From positions 1-64,000 of the forward strand of contig DATALQ010000051.1 in the NCBI GenBank assembly GCA_036260935.1: 64,000 bases of DNA, read 5' to 3'. The stretch is from JAEYOM01 sp036260935. GTDB lineage: Bacteria > Bacillota > Clostridia > Acetivibrionales > DTU013. The notes under the pieces are model-generated. The model saw nothing but the letters and a program-made list of their open reading frames with translations, searched no databases and was not told the origin of the DNA. Position numbers and translations under genes: made by a program. How positions within the stretch are numbered: position 1 is the stretch's first letter; each line of letters starts with the position of its first letter. Below, piece by piece: positions 22,692 through 31,744 of the stretch.

Positions 22692-22704
22692 AGGGGGATT
22701 ATTT

Positions 22705-24072
22705 ATGAAGAAAAGAATTCTGAGTGTTCTAAGTGTCCTGTTGATCGCAGCGATGGTCTTCGGCCTGGCTGCATGCGGATCGGGGAATGACAAAACGGCA
22801 GGCGCTGGCACACAGACAGCATCGACTGTTGAAGCAGCCGTTGCGGAGGTGACCACTGCCGAGGCGGCAGAGCCGGCCGCAGCACCGGCACAGCCTGTTA
22901 GTCTAAAGCTCTGGCATATGTTCGTATCTGACGGCGACGGTAACAAGAAGCCTTTCGAAGCCGTTCTGAAGCATGCAGACGAGCAGTTGACCGATGTCAA
23001 GCTTGAAATCGACGGCGTTGACAATGAATCCTACAAGACAAAAATAAAAACCGCTGTTGCCGCAAATGACGTACCGGATATATTCTTCACCTGGGCAGCC
23101 GGATTTTCCAAGCCTTTTGTTGATTCGGGAAAAGTGCTCTGCCTCGATGAATATATGGGCGACATAAAGGATAAGCTTCTGCCCGGTATCACTACAAACA
23201 TGACCTACAACGGCAAGGTATACGGCCTGCCGTTCCAGATGCAGTGCGGAGCGCTGTTCTGCAATAAGGAGCTTTTCGACAACAATGGCGTCAAGATACC
23301 CGAGACCTGGGATGAACTGCTGGCGGCTGTCAAGGCGTTCAATGCCAAAGGCATCACTCCTATGACCTGCGGCGCCGGTGATAAATGGCCCGCAATGTGG
23401 TATTACGACATATTGGCGCTGCGTACGGCAGGCGCACAGCTCTGCAATGACGCTCTCAACAAGAAGGCATCCTTCAATTCACCCGAATTCACGGAAGCGG
23501 CAGCCAAGCTTGACGAATTGTCAAAAGCGGGAGCTTTCGGGAAGAACGCTTTGGGAACTACCTGGGACGAATCCCAGATCGCATTCGCGGAAGGCAAGGC
23601 AGCCATGATCTATAACGGCAACTGGGTCGCAGGCCTTGCAGAAGGCGAGACCTCAAAGGTCAAGGGCAAGGTGGTAGCGGTTAAATTCCCGCTGATCAGC
23701 GGCGGCAAAGGCACCATGACAGAATATTACGGTGGTTCGGGAGACGGCTTTATGATAAGCGCCAACACCGTTGACAAGGAAAAGGCCGTAAAGACCGTTA
23801 AATTCATCTGCGAAGATATGGCCAAGGAATCCTATCTGGCAGGTTCCGGGATGCCCGGCTGGAAGATCGAGGTGGATGACTCAAAGGTATCCCCGCTGGT
23901 CAAGCAGCTTGTAACCACTACAAAGGATGCTACGGGTTGGGTCCTCTGGTGGGACGTATTCCTGGAAGGAGCGGACGCCGATACCCACAAGAACCTGGCA
24001 ACGGAAGTACTTGCAGGAACAAGGACTCCGGAGGATTATTCGGTTGAAATGCAGAAACTGAACGAGAAATAG
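22705..24072 (+). CDS. Carbohydrate ABC transporter substrate-binding lipoprotein
   Basis: The protein has 455 residues. Lipoprotein signal with LAAC, Cys24 anchored; a 40-residue Ala/Thr/Glu-rich linker; then a family 1 extracellular solute-binding domain beginning LKLWHMF. Aromatic-rich surfaces (YYDILAL, WDVFLEG) are as expected for a sugar-binding cleft. Codon use is that of a highly expressed gene. It is the first gene of the transporter set, and a hairpin after its stop codon may favour its transcript over the permeases. The sugar is not determined; the galactosidases elsewhere in the window suggest a galactose-containing oligosaccharide. Confidence 0.93.
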   Translation: MKKRILSVLSVLLIAAMVFGLAACGSGNDKTAGAGTQTASTVEAAVAEVTTAEAAEPAAAPAQPVSLKLWHMFVSDGDGNKKPFEAVLKHADEQLTDVKLEIDGVDNESYKTKIKTAVAANDVPDIFFTWAAGFSKPFVDSGKVLCLDEYMGDIKDKLLPGITTNMTYNGKVYGLPFQMQCGALFCNKELFDNNGVKIPETWDELLAAVKAFNAKGITPMTCGAGDKWPAMWYYDILALRTAGAQLCNDALNKKASFNSPEFTEAAAKLDELSKAGAFGKNALGTTWDESQIAFAEGKAAMIYNGNWVAGLAEGETSKVKGKVVAVKFPLISGGKGTMTEYYGGSGDGFMISANTVDKEKAVKTVKFICEDMAKESYLAGSGMPGWKIEVDDSKVSPLVKQLVTTTKDATGWVLWWDVFLEGADADTHKNLATEVLAGTRTPEDYSVEMQKLNEK

Positions 24073-24087
24073 ACTTCCTCCATTAAA

Positions 24088-24119
24088 CCGGTGGCCGGGT
24101 ATTTACCTGGCCGCCGGCT
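24088..24119 (+). terminator. Intercistronic hairpin between binding-protein and permease genes
   Basis: ACCGGTGGCCGGGT pairs with ACCTGGCCGCCGG around an ATTT loop, followed by CTTATATT, a poor T-run. It probably acts as partial terminator or mRNA 3' stabiliser. Confidence 0.7.
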
Positions 24120-24160
24120 TATATTACAGCCATAATAACACTGAGAGAAGTGGAGACAAA

Positions 24161-25045
24161 ATGGAAAAGGTTCTTGGAGACAAAAAAGCGATCTGCATAT
24201 TCGTGCTGCCGGCGCTGTTGGTGTTTCTCGTAATCGTCGTGACGCCGGTCTTCATGTCGGGCTATTACAGCCTGCTTGACTGGGACGGAATAGGTAAAAG
24301 CACATTTACCGGGTTTGACAATTATATAAAATTGTTTACCGACTCCTCCGGTTTTGCCAAATCGATAGGCAATTCATTCATTCTGGCCGGGCTATCGATT
24401 TTCATACAGCTGCCGATCGCTATGGTGCTGGCTCTTATACTTGCGCAGGGGATCAAGTGGGAGAACTTCTGCCGCACCGTGTATTTCATCCCGGTAATCA
24501 TATCGACCGTTGTAATAGGCCAGCTCTGGAGAAAAGTATACCATTACGACTACGGGCTGCTGAACAGCCTTTTAAAAGGCATCGGTCTGGAGAATCTGCA
24601 GCAGGAATGGCTGGGCAGTACGTCAACCGCCCTGATGTCGGTTCTGGCGCCTATCATATGGCAGTATATCGGATATCACATGCTGCTTTTCTATTCCGCT
24701 GCCAAATCAGTCCCCGGCGAGCTTTACGAGGCAGCAATGCTGGATGGCGCTTCGGGCTTCAAGACCTCGATCCATATCACAATTCCGCTTATCAGGCCTA
24801 TGATAAATGTATGCATCACCTATTCTCTGATAGGCTCCCTTAAGGTTTTCGACCTCATTTATGTACTTACTAACGGAGGTCCTGTCCATTCTACGGAGGT
24901 CCCGAGCACACTGATGTTCAATACGATATTTGCCAGATACCAATATGGCTTTGGAAGTTCGATGGCCATATTCATCATAGTCGAGTGTCTTCTGCTCACT
25001 ATCATTATACAGAGACTGTTCAGGTCGGATAATACAGCCAACTGA
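24161..25045 (+). CDS. Sugar ABC transporter permease (MalF/UgpA-like)
   Basis: The protein has 294 residues and six membrane helices. The EAA loop contacting the ATPase is seen as ELYEAAMLDGASGFKTSIHITIPLIRP. It pairs with the MalG-like permease 47 bases downstream. No ATPase gene is present in the locus; in Firmicutes such CUT1 importers commonly use a shared MsmX-type ATPase encoded elsewhere. Confidence 0.94.
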   Translation: MEKVLGDKKAICIFVLPALLVFLVIVVTPVFMSGYYSLLDWDGIGKSTFTGFDNYIKLFTDSSGFAKSIGNSFILAGLSIFIQLPIAMVLALILAQGIKWENFCRTVYFIPVIISTVVIGQLWRKVYHYDYGLLNSLLKGIGLENLQQEWLGSTSTALMSVLAPIIWQYIGYHMLLFYSAAKSVPGELYEAAMLDGASGFKTSIHITIPLIRPMINVCITYSLIGSLKVFDLIYVLTNGGPVHSTEVPSTLMFNTIFARYQYGFGSSMAIFIIVECLLLTIIIQRLFRSDNTAN

Positions 25046-25092
25046 TGCAGCAAGGATAATGCAGTTGATTAATGCAGCAAGGAAGGATCGAT

Positions 25093-26001
25093 ATGGATAC
25101 AGAAACAGGAAAGCTTAAAAAAAATGACGTTAAAAACAGGATCGGCAAGGATCCTGAAGCAAACGCATATATATATAAGAACAAGTTCAAAACTCACCTT
25201 CTCAATTTTGTGGTGCTGGTAATAGCGCTGATCCAGCTCTTCCCGCTTGTCTGGCTGCTGTTTTTCTCTCTGAAGGACAACAGCGAGATATTCGGCGAAA
25301 ACATAGTGGGGCTTCCCCGCCATTTTCTATGGCAGAACTACGCGGATGCATTTTCACAGGGCAATGTGGGGCGATATCTTTTGAACAGCATACTGGTCAC
25401 CGGACTCACAATCATCTTCTCCGACATACTCGCTGTTTGCGCATCCTACGCCATAGCCCGGATGAGATGGAAGCTGAGAAGGGCGACAATGGTCCTTTTT
25501 CTGATGGGAATCATGGTTCCGCTGCATGCTGCCTTGCTGCCCCTGTTTCTGGTATTGAAAAGCCTGAAACTGTATAATACGATCTGGGCGTTGATAGTAC
25601 CCTACACCGCTTTTACCCTGTCCATGGGAATATTCATTTTCGTAGGCTTCATGCAAAGCCTGCCGAAGGAGTTGGAGGAATCGGCGCTTATCGACGGCTG
25701 CACTATCTACAGGGCGTTTTTCAGCATCATCCTGCCCCTCGTCAAGCCGGCGATAGCCACTGTATCCATATTTACCTACCTATCGGCCTGGAATGAGCTC
25801 ATGTTTGCGATACAATTCGTCAGCAAGCCCGAGCTTAAGACACTCACGGTCGGAATAATGGCCATGGTCGGCCAGTATTCCACCAAGTGGGGCCCGATAG
25901 GCGCAGGTCTGGTCATAGCGACGATACCAACTCTCGTGATATATATACTGATGAGCAACCAGGTGCAGAAGAGCTTTATAACCGGCGCAGTAAAGGGATG
26001 A
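25093..26001 (+). CDS. Sugar ABC transporter permease (MalG/UgpE-like)
   Basis: The protein has 302 residues from ATG 25093, chosen because AAGGAAGG lies 6 bases upstream. A longer in-frame start at 25072 lies within a short duplicated ATGCAGCAAGG sequence and has no good site. A cytoplasmic tail of about 35 residues precedes six membrane helices, with the EAA loop ELEESALIDGCTIYRAFFSIILPLVKP. It completes the CUT1-type importer. Confidence 0.94.
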   Translation: MDTETGKLKKNDVKNRIGKDPEANAYIYKNKFKTHLLNFVVLVIALIQLFPLVWLLFFSLKDNSEIFGENIVGLPRHFLWQNYADAFSQGNVGRYLLNSILVTGLTIIFSDILAVCASYAIARMRWKLRRATMVLFLMGIMVPLHAALLPLFLVLKSLKLYNTIWALIVPYTAFTLSMGIFIFVGFMQSLPKELEESALIDGCTIYRAFFSIILPLVKPAIATVSIFTYLSAWNELMFAIQFVSKPELKTLTVGIMAMVGQYSTKWGPIGAGLVIATIPTLVIYILMSNQVQKSFITGAVKG

Positions 26002-26040
26002 AAATGAGTTGGTACAGATAGGTTAATCCTCCATTTCAGC

Positions 26041-26076
26041 AAGCGGCTTTCGTAAGATGAACGCCGCTGTTTTTAT
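26041..26076 (+). terminator. Terminator of the sugar transporter operon
   Basis: AAGCGGCTTTC / GAACGCCGCT followed by GTTTTTATG. It is closely related in sequence to the terminators at 783 and 4716. Confidence 0.88.
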
Positions 26077-26210
26077 GTCTTGAAGAAATTCACCCGATAT
26101 TCACCATCCTAGTAAAGCCCTGCATATTATGAGTTAGGAAGCACACATTTCATGAGTATGATTAAATAAGCAATTTATCGTCAACAATCCTTTATAAGTA
26201 TTATGAATTG

Positions 26211-26263
26211 AACACCCCCGGGTGTTTGCTTTTTAGTCTAAACACCCTTTGGTGTTTAGACTA
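26211..26263. repeat. Two adjacent palindromes built on AACACC/GGTGTT
   Basis: AACACCC-CC-GGGTGTT (26211-26226) followed by GCTTTTTAG, then a perfect 13-bp inverted repeat TAGTCTAAACACC / GGTGTTTAGACTA with a 4-base loop (26234-26263). The first could terminate plus-strand transcription; the second, just downstream of the minus-strand gene, could be its 3' structure. Confidence 0.65.
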
Positions 26264-26288
26264 TTACGTAAACTATAGAAAGCCGCTA

Positions 26289-28835
26289 TTACCTGCACAG
26301 CAGCCTTTGGCTTACTATATCCGACAGAATCTCCATCCCGTCTGTTTTTGCAATGTGGATCACCTCTGAATACCGGGTGGAGTCCGGCAGAATGGAAGTC
26401 AGGATATTTTCCGTGTCCAATATACGATCCGGGTGATAGACCACATTCTCCCTGCCTTCGAAAATAGCCGCGTAGAAAATACCAGTTTCCACAAGGTCCT
26501 GGAAGAAATGGCTGCCGTACGAAAGCTCCGGCGTAAACCCTTCCTGTGACGATACCTCGCAGATCACGGGCATGTTGCAAAGCTCGGTGAAATGCACGGG
26601 CACCCCCAGGGAAGGGGTTGTAGTTCCCCACCTGCCCGGCCCGACCAGCATGGCATTTTTCCCTTTCAATGCCTGGTTGATCCTTCCGACAAGTCTGGCG
26701 ACCGTATATTTTGCCTGGTTATCCAACCGGAAGTAAGCCTGGGGTCTTACAAAAACCACATAGTCAACCGGCAGGCGGACATTTCCTCCAATGAAGTTCC
26801 CAAGCGAATAGAAGAAGCAATCCTGCACGTTCTCCACCTGAGGTATTTCTATGGATTTTCCCAGACCCATGGTCTGTAAAGGCCTGCATTGCAAAAGATT
26901 CACCTTGTAACTCCCGGTTTTGGTGAAATTGACAGTAAACTCTATATCGACAGGATATTCATAAGCTTTGGTCAGGGTAGCAAGCATACCCCTCATAAGG
27001 CCGGGGAAATCCGTATCCTTGAGCATAGTCTTGAAATCGGCTATGTAAGGCGTCTTGATATTGGAGTACCCTTTCTGGCTCAGATAATTGATGGTTTCGT
27101 AATCGACACTCACGAACAGGCCCTTGTCGGCCTTAAGGTCACGTTCGAGTACCTCTTCGATACTCCTGCTCGTCAGTTCATTTTCCTTCAGCGAGAGCAG
27201 GTCGGCAAAATGCTGCGAGAATTTGCTGCGGTCGCCGTAGTTCACCAGAGGCAGCCGCATGGGATCGTCCAGCGTTACGATCCTGGCATAATCCTCCGTG
27301 GTCCTGTCCACCGCCCTGGTACCAAGCCCCAGGACAAGCCGCAGGACTCCTGCATCCATATCGATATCCTTATCCCACAGATAAATGTTCTTGGAATTTC
27401 CAACTCCGGCCGCATGCGGAAAGTAGCATTCGCCGTAGTAGTCCCCGGAGACGCGCTGTACGAGGATCGCCATCTGCTCATCCCTGTCGAGGAGTCCTCT
27501 GTTCAAACGGTAGGCAAGGGCATCCTCGTTCATCGTGCTCGCGTAGACAGTGCGCACAGCTTGTTCGAATGCCCTGTAACGCTCCTCGGGGCTTCCCTGG
27601 TTCACACAGAATATGCTTTCGTATTTACCCGCAAAAGCATTGCCGAAATTATCCTCCAGCAGCGAGCTCGAACGCACGATTATGGGCGACTGACCGTAAT
27701 ACTCGAGCATTTGCACGAATCTGTCCTGGATGTTCCCGGGAAATTCACCATGCAGAAGCTTTTCCTTCAATTCAGGGGCATGTTTGAAATATCCGTCTGC
27801 TGTCTTCTGCCGGGTGCGCAGCTCCCACCAGCCGTTCTGCACAATATAGGTGTAGAAGACATCCGAACCGATATAGTAGGAATCATGCGGCTCCAAAAAG
27901 GGTACGAACCTGTCTTTGCCCTCCTTCTCCAGAATCTTTCGCGCTACAAGCATACCTACACTTTTACCGCCGATAAAACCCGCTCCGATCTCCCTGGCAG
28001 CTGTATTTAGTATGTCTTTCAGGGTAAAATAGCGGTCGCACAGTTCAAACATTCTGGATTCACTGCCTATCAGCATGGACATAAGCATGCGCTTGATTCT
28101 GTTTTGTTCCTCCAGAGATTTGTTCAGCGCTTCCTTCGCTTTTTCAAAAACGACGTCCCAGTGATCAAGGCGTTCCTCGCTGCGGCTGATACTTGAGAAT
28201 AACTCTGCCGTCTCGGTGCTTGCAGTGATGACAAAAGCTTCCTGACCCTGTATCAGATGCGGGAAGAACATAGTCGGAGAATAGCGCTGCCAGACCTTCA
28301 ACGGATGAATATAGTATTTCAGATTAACTTGATAAAGATCGAGCAGGAGCTGCGTGGTTTCACGTATGCCGGCGATGGTGCTGTTGGTATGGACATTGCG
28401 AATTATTGCAAAATAGGCTATCGTATCAAGCTTAAACAACAAAGGGCAGGTGACCTTGAAAAAATTGCCGATCATCAGATCAGACTTCCAATACTCCAGC
28501 AGATCGGTCAGGCAGTCAAAGACATAAAACGCCTTTCTGCCTTCCCGCTCCACCATCTGGTGTACGGCCAGGGCAAAGCTTTCGAAGCCCCTTCGTGCAT
28601 CTATTTCGCAAATTTTGATATGCGGGCCCTCCAGAAGCAGCGGCGCATGGTTTCCGAAACGCACATAGATCAGATTTCTTTCATCCGATTGAGCCTGCAT
28701 AACATAAGGGTTGACCATTATCCTGTAGTCGTCGGCAGAATCAACCTGCCATACGACATTATCACCCAGTCGGAGATAATCGATCATCTGGTCGAACCCT
28801 TTAAGACCTGATGATACTTTTTCGAAAGTTCCCAT
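26289..28835 (-). CDS. PEP/pyruvate-binding-domain protein with degenerate KaiC-like N-terminus
   Basis: The protein has 848 residues. Residues 1-230 follow the KaiC/RecA pattern (SGLKGFDQMI-YLR-GD at the start, AFYVFDCLTDLL as a Walker-B-like strand), but the P-loop GxxGxGKT is replaced by QVDSADDY, so nucleotide hydrolysis there is unlikely. Residues 285-650 form an ATP-grasp-like PPDK_N domain: GFIGGKSVGM, IIVRSSSLLED, NAFAGKYESI, then MAILVQRV. The last 150 residues contain GPGRWGTTTPSLGVPV. The swivelling phosphohistidine domain and the TIM-barrel PEP domain of PEP synthase/PPDK are absent. It may phosphorylate or bind another substrate or protein. No operon partner. Function unknown beyond the domain level. 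Confidence 0.82.
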   Translation of the reverse strand: MGTFEKVSSGLKGFDQMIDYLRLGDNVVWQVDSADDYRIMVNPYVMQAQSDERNLIYVRFGNHAPLLLEGPHIKICEIDARRGFESFALAVHQMVEREGRKAFYVFDCLTDLLEYWKSDLMIGNFFKVTCPLLFKLDTIAYFAIIRNVHTNSTIAGIRETTQLLLDLYQVNLKYYIHPLKVWQRYSPTMFFPHLIQGQEAFVITASTETAELFSSISRSEERLDHWDVVFEKAKEALNKSLEEQNRIKRMLMSMLIGSESRMFELCDRYFTLKDILNTAAREIGAGFIGGKSVGMLVARKILEKEGKDRFVPFLEPHDSYYIGSDVFYTYIVQNGWWELRTRQKTADGYFKHAPELKEKLLHGEFPGNIQDRFVQMLEYYGQSPIIVRSSSLLEDNFGNAFAGKYESIFCVNQGSPEERYRAFEQAVRTVYASTMNEDALAYRLNRGLLDRDEQMAILVQRVSGDYYGECYFPHAAGVGNSKNIYLWDKDIDMDAGVLRLVLGLGTRAVDRTTEDYARIVTLDDPMRLPLVNYGDRSKFSQHFADLLSLKENELTSRSIEEVLERDLKADKGLFVSVDYETINYLSQKGYSNIKTPYIADFKTMLKDTDFPGLMRGMLATLTKAYEYPVDIEFTVNFTKTGSYKVNLLQCRPLQTMGLGKSIEIPQVENVQDCFFYSLGNFIGGNVRLPVDYVVFVRPQAYFRLDNQAKYTVARLVGRINQALKGKNAMLVGPGRWGTTTPSLGVPVHFTELCNMPVICEVSSQEGFTPELSYGSHFFQDLVETGIFYAAIFEGRENVVYHPDRILDTENILTSILPDSTRYSEVIHIAKTDGMEILSDIVSQRLLCR

Positions 28836-29109
28836 CGCAGCCCCTCCCCATTAATAAAGTAAAACGATATTCAATATTTTGTATAAAAAAACGTCCATCA
28901 ATTCAAGAGCCGGCAGGCTTGGTATCGATGAACGCCATTGTTCAAGTTTTGCAAGTTTTCTTCGTGTCGCATGCAAATCATCAAGGTGTGTAACATGATA
29001 CCCCTCTTTGCAGGCACTATTACCATATTCTATACATTATAATATAACTTGGATAAAGGAAAAATGCAATGTAAGTTCGGCCATAATTCAAAAAAATAAA
29101 AAAATGATA

Positions 29110-29139
29110 TTGACAATATCAGCGGTACAGTTATATAAT
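29110..29139 (+). promoter_or_regulatory. Promoter of glnN
   Basis: TTGACA (29110-29115), an 18-base spacer and TATAAT (29134-29139). Transcription should start near 29146. The region 28836-29109 shows no gene. Confidence 0.88.
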
Positions 29140-29153
29140 AAACCCAAGAAATC

Positions 29154-29207
29154 AACAGCAAGGGCGCTGTAGGTAAAACCTATGGCGCTTTTTGCTGTTT
29201 TTTTATT
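29154..29207 (+). terminator. Terminator hairpin in the glnN leader (attenuator candidate)
   Basis: AACAGCAAGGGCGC and TAGGT pair with ACCTA and GCGC-TTTTTGCTGTT around an AAA loop, followed by a run of T. It lies between promoter and start codon, so expression requires read-through or antitermination. ANTAR-protein antitermination of glnA is known in some clostridia; the usual two-hairpin ANTAR target is not obvious here. Confidence 0.8.
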
Positions 29208-29239
29208 TTTATGTTTATTCAGAAAGTGAGGTCAATTAA

Positions 29240-31327
29240 ATGAGTAATGTACCTGAAATTTTCGGAAGCATGGTATTCAGCGAACAAGTCATGAAGGAAC
29301 GCCTGCCTAAAAATACTTACAAAGCAATGAGGAAGACCATAGAAAACGGCCAGCCGCTCGACCGCGGCGTTGCCGATATAGTAGCGAACGCTATGAAGGA
29401 TTGGGCTATTGAAAAAGGTGCAACCCACTTTACACACTGGTTCCAGCCGATGACCGGCATCACTGCCGAGAAGCACGACAGCTTTATACAGCCGACCCCC
29501 GACGGGAGCGTTATCATGGAGTTTTCGGGAAAAGAACTCATAAAAGGCGAGCCTGATGCTTCAAGCTTTCCCTCCGGCGGTCTGAGGGCCACATTTGAAG
29601 CCAGGGGCTATACCGCCTGGGATCCTACTTCGTATGCGTTCATTAAGGACGGTACACTTTGCATTCCGACAGCCTTCTGTTCATACAGCGGAGAAGCTCT
29701 CGACAAGAAAACGCCCCTCCTTCGCTCCATGGAAGCTGTAAACGCACAGGCGCTGCGAATACTGAAGCTCTTCGGCAATACCGCAACCCGTGTAAATTCC
29801 ACAGTAGGTCCTGAGCAGGAATATTTCCTTATAAATAAAGATCTGGCCGATAAACGCAAGGATATAGTATACACCGGAAGGACGCTCTTCGGAGCAAAAC
29901 CGCCCAAGGGTCAGGAACTGGAAGATCATTACTTCGGAGCTATCAAGCCCCGCGTATTGGCATACATGAAAGAACTCGACGAGGAATTGTGGAAACTCGG
30001 CATCCTCGCAAAAACCAAACATAACGAAGTTGCCCCCTCGCAGCATGAGCTGGCTCCGATCTTCTCCACGACGAATATTGCAACAGATCACAACCAGCTT
30101 ACGATGGAGCTGATGAAAAAAGTAGCCGCAAATCACGGCCTGTGCTGCCTGCTGCATGAAAAGCCTTTTGAAGGTATCAACGGCAGCGGTAAACACAACA
30201 ACTGGTCGCTTTCGACCAATACAGGCATGAACCTGCTCGAACCCGGGGATTCGCCGGAGCAGAACGCACAGTTCCTGCTATTCCTGGCTGCGATCATCAA
30301 GGCTGTCGACGAATATCAGGATCTGCTCAGGGTATCCGTAGCAAGCGCCGCAAACGACCACCGTCTGGGCGCCAATGAAGCTCCGCCGGCTATCGTCTCC
30401 ATATTCCTCGGCGACGAGCTCACGAGCATACTTGAATCCATCGAGAACGGCAGTGTTTATGACCCGAAGGCAAAGACCGAAATGAAGATAGGCGTAGACA
30501 TACTGCCAAGCTTCCCGAAGGACAGCACCGACAGAAACCGTACTTCCCCGTTCGCCTTTACCGGCAACAAGTTCGAGTTCCGTATGCTTGGATCCGCATT
30601 TTCGATCGCAGGCCCAAACATCGTACTCAATGCAATCGTAGCCGAGGAGCTTTCTCAGTTTGCTGAAAAGCTCGAATCCGCTGAAGATTTCACCAAGACT
30701 TTGAATGCTTTGATTAAAAAGACCATCACCGAGCACAAACGCATCATTTTCAACGGCAACAACTATGCCGAGGAATGGGTCAGGGAAGCTGAAAAGCGCG
30801 GTTTGCTGAACCTTAAGACTACAGTGGACGCTCTGCCGTACTTTGCCAGCGAAAAGAACATCAAGCTCTTCACCGGACACAAGATATTCACCGAACAGGA
30901 AATACACTCGAGGTTCGACATACAGATGGAGAGCTATTGCAAGACTATAAACATCGAAGCCCTTACAATGCTGGACATGGTCAAAAAGGACATCATCCCG
31001 TCTATCAGCAGTTATGTTAAGGACCTTAGTGAAACCGCAATTGCAAAAAAGGCTGTTTCGAGTGAAATCAGCTGCGAGCTGGAAAAGGGCATGATATCCC
31101 AGCTGTCCACTCTTTCCAGTATCCTTTATAAAAAGACCGGCAAGCTTGAAGAAGGTCTCATAGGCGTGAAGTATCAGGATACGCTCCTGACGCAGGGCAA
31201 ATATTACCGCGATGTTGTGGTGCCGGCCATGGAAGAGCTGCGCACGGTAGCCGACGATATCGAATCGTTGGTCGGTGAGAAGTATTGGCCCTACCCCACT
31301 TACGGGAAACTGCTCTTCAGTGTTTGA
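29240..31327 (+). CDS. glnN: Glutamine synthetase type III
   Basis: The protein has 695 residues, the length of GSIII (types I and II are 350-470). It makes glutamine from glutamate, ammonia and ATP in the cytoplasm and is a dodecamer in characterised members. Type-specific sequences include FGSMVFSE at the start, FTHWFQPMTG, TVGPEQEYFL for metal ligands, NEVAPSQHELAP, and GINGSGKHNNWS in the ATP/glutamate site. The gene has its own promoter and an attenuator-like leader. The Rh-type ammonium transporter 16 kb away would supply substrate. Confidence 0.96.
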   Translation: MSNVPEIFGSMVFSEQVMKERLPKNTYKAMRKTIENGQPLDRGVADIVANAMKDWAIEKGATHFTHWFQPMTGITAEKHDSFIQPTPDGSVIMEFSGKELIKGEPDASSFPSGGLRATFEARGYTAWDPTSYAFIKDGTLCIPTAFCSYSGEALDKKTPLLRSMEAVNAQALRILKLFGNTATRVNSTVGPEQEYFLINKDLADKRKDIVYTGRTLFGAKPPKGQELEDHYFGAIKPRVLAYMKELDEELWKLGILAKTKHNEVAPSQHELAPIFSTTNIATDHNQLTMELMKKVAANHGLCCLLHEKPFEGINGSGKHNNWSLSTNTGMNLLEPGDSPEQNAQFLLFLAAIIKAVDEYQDLLRVSVASAANDHRLGANEAPPAIVSIFLGDELTSILESIENGSVYDPKAKTEMKIGVDILPSFPKDSTDRNRTSPFAFTGNKFEFRMLGSAFSIAGPNIVLNAIVAEELSQFAEKLESAEDFTKTLNALIKKTITEHKRIIFNGNNYAEEWVREAEKRGLLNLKTTVDALPYFASEKNIKLFTGHKIFTEQEIHSRFDIQMESYCKTINIEALTMLDMVKKDIIPSISSYVKDLSETAIAKKAVSSEISCELEKGMISQLSTLSSILYKKTGKLEEGLIGVKYQDTLLTQGKYYRDVVVPAMEELRTVADDIESLVGEKYWPYPTYGKLLFSV

Positions 31328-31395
31328 TCCGCTGAAACAAAGGTTAAATGAAACAGAGGGACGGTTCTTATGTTTCGTTTGACGCCAGACTTGTG

Positions 31396-31423
31396 TTGAC
31401 AAAGAAAGTTTTTTGGATATAAT
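31396..31423 (+). promoter_or_regulatory. Promoter of the aspS-gatC-gatA-gatB operon
   Basis: TTGACA (31396-31401), 16 bases, TATAAT (31418-31423), just upstream of the T-box leader. The stretch 31328-31395 contains GAAACA/TGTTTC flanking GAGGGACGGTTCT, a sequence type often repeated in clostridial genomes. Confidence 0.85.
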
Positions 31424-31445
31424 AAATTTAATATCATAAAAAGAC

Positions 31446-31697
31446 TGTGAAGGGAAGAGTAATCAAGGTCGTTGGATCCAGAGAGCCGGGGTTGGGTGGA
31501 AGCCCGGTACGGGGACTTTGAATGAAGAACATCCCGGAGTTGCTGACCGAAAGAAAATTCGAGTAGGCTCAGAAGTGAGCGGAACTTTATAACCGCAAAC
31601 CATAGTGTTAATGAGTGGGCTTGTCAAGAGCCTATTTGGGTGGTACCGCGGAAGCAGAGCCTTTCGTCCCAACATAAAGGGATGATGGGCTCTTTTT
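31446..31697 (+). promoter_or_regulatory. T-box riboswitch leader, specifier Asn (AAC), possibly overlapping Glu (GAA)
   Basis: All landmarks are visible: the AGTA element near 31457, CAGAGAG and GGTTGGGTGGAAGCC in the distal part of stem I, the specifier segment TGAAGAACATCCCGGAG (31523-31539), the T-box GGGTGGTACCGCGG (31638-31651) whose TGGT pairs with an uncharged tRNA 3' end, and a terminator AGAGCC...GGGCTC plus T-run (31657-31697). AAC at 31528-31530 fits an asparagine-responsive leader for an Asp-tRNA(Asn) amidation operon. GAA at 31527-31529 overlaps it. Confidence 0.93.
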
Positions 31698-31744
31698 TAT
31701 AACATCTCCCGATTGACAATACTAACAAGGAACGGAGGAATGTT

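Noticed and set aside
26889..28010. A 373-codon open frame on the plus strand
   Set aside because: It is antisense to the PEP/pyruvate-binding-domain protein, which has recognisable motifs. The antisense frame has none and no ribosome binding site.
30278..31402. A 374-codon open frame antisense to glnN
   Set aside because: Shadow of a clearly conserved glutamine synthetase gene; no features of its own.
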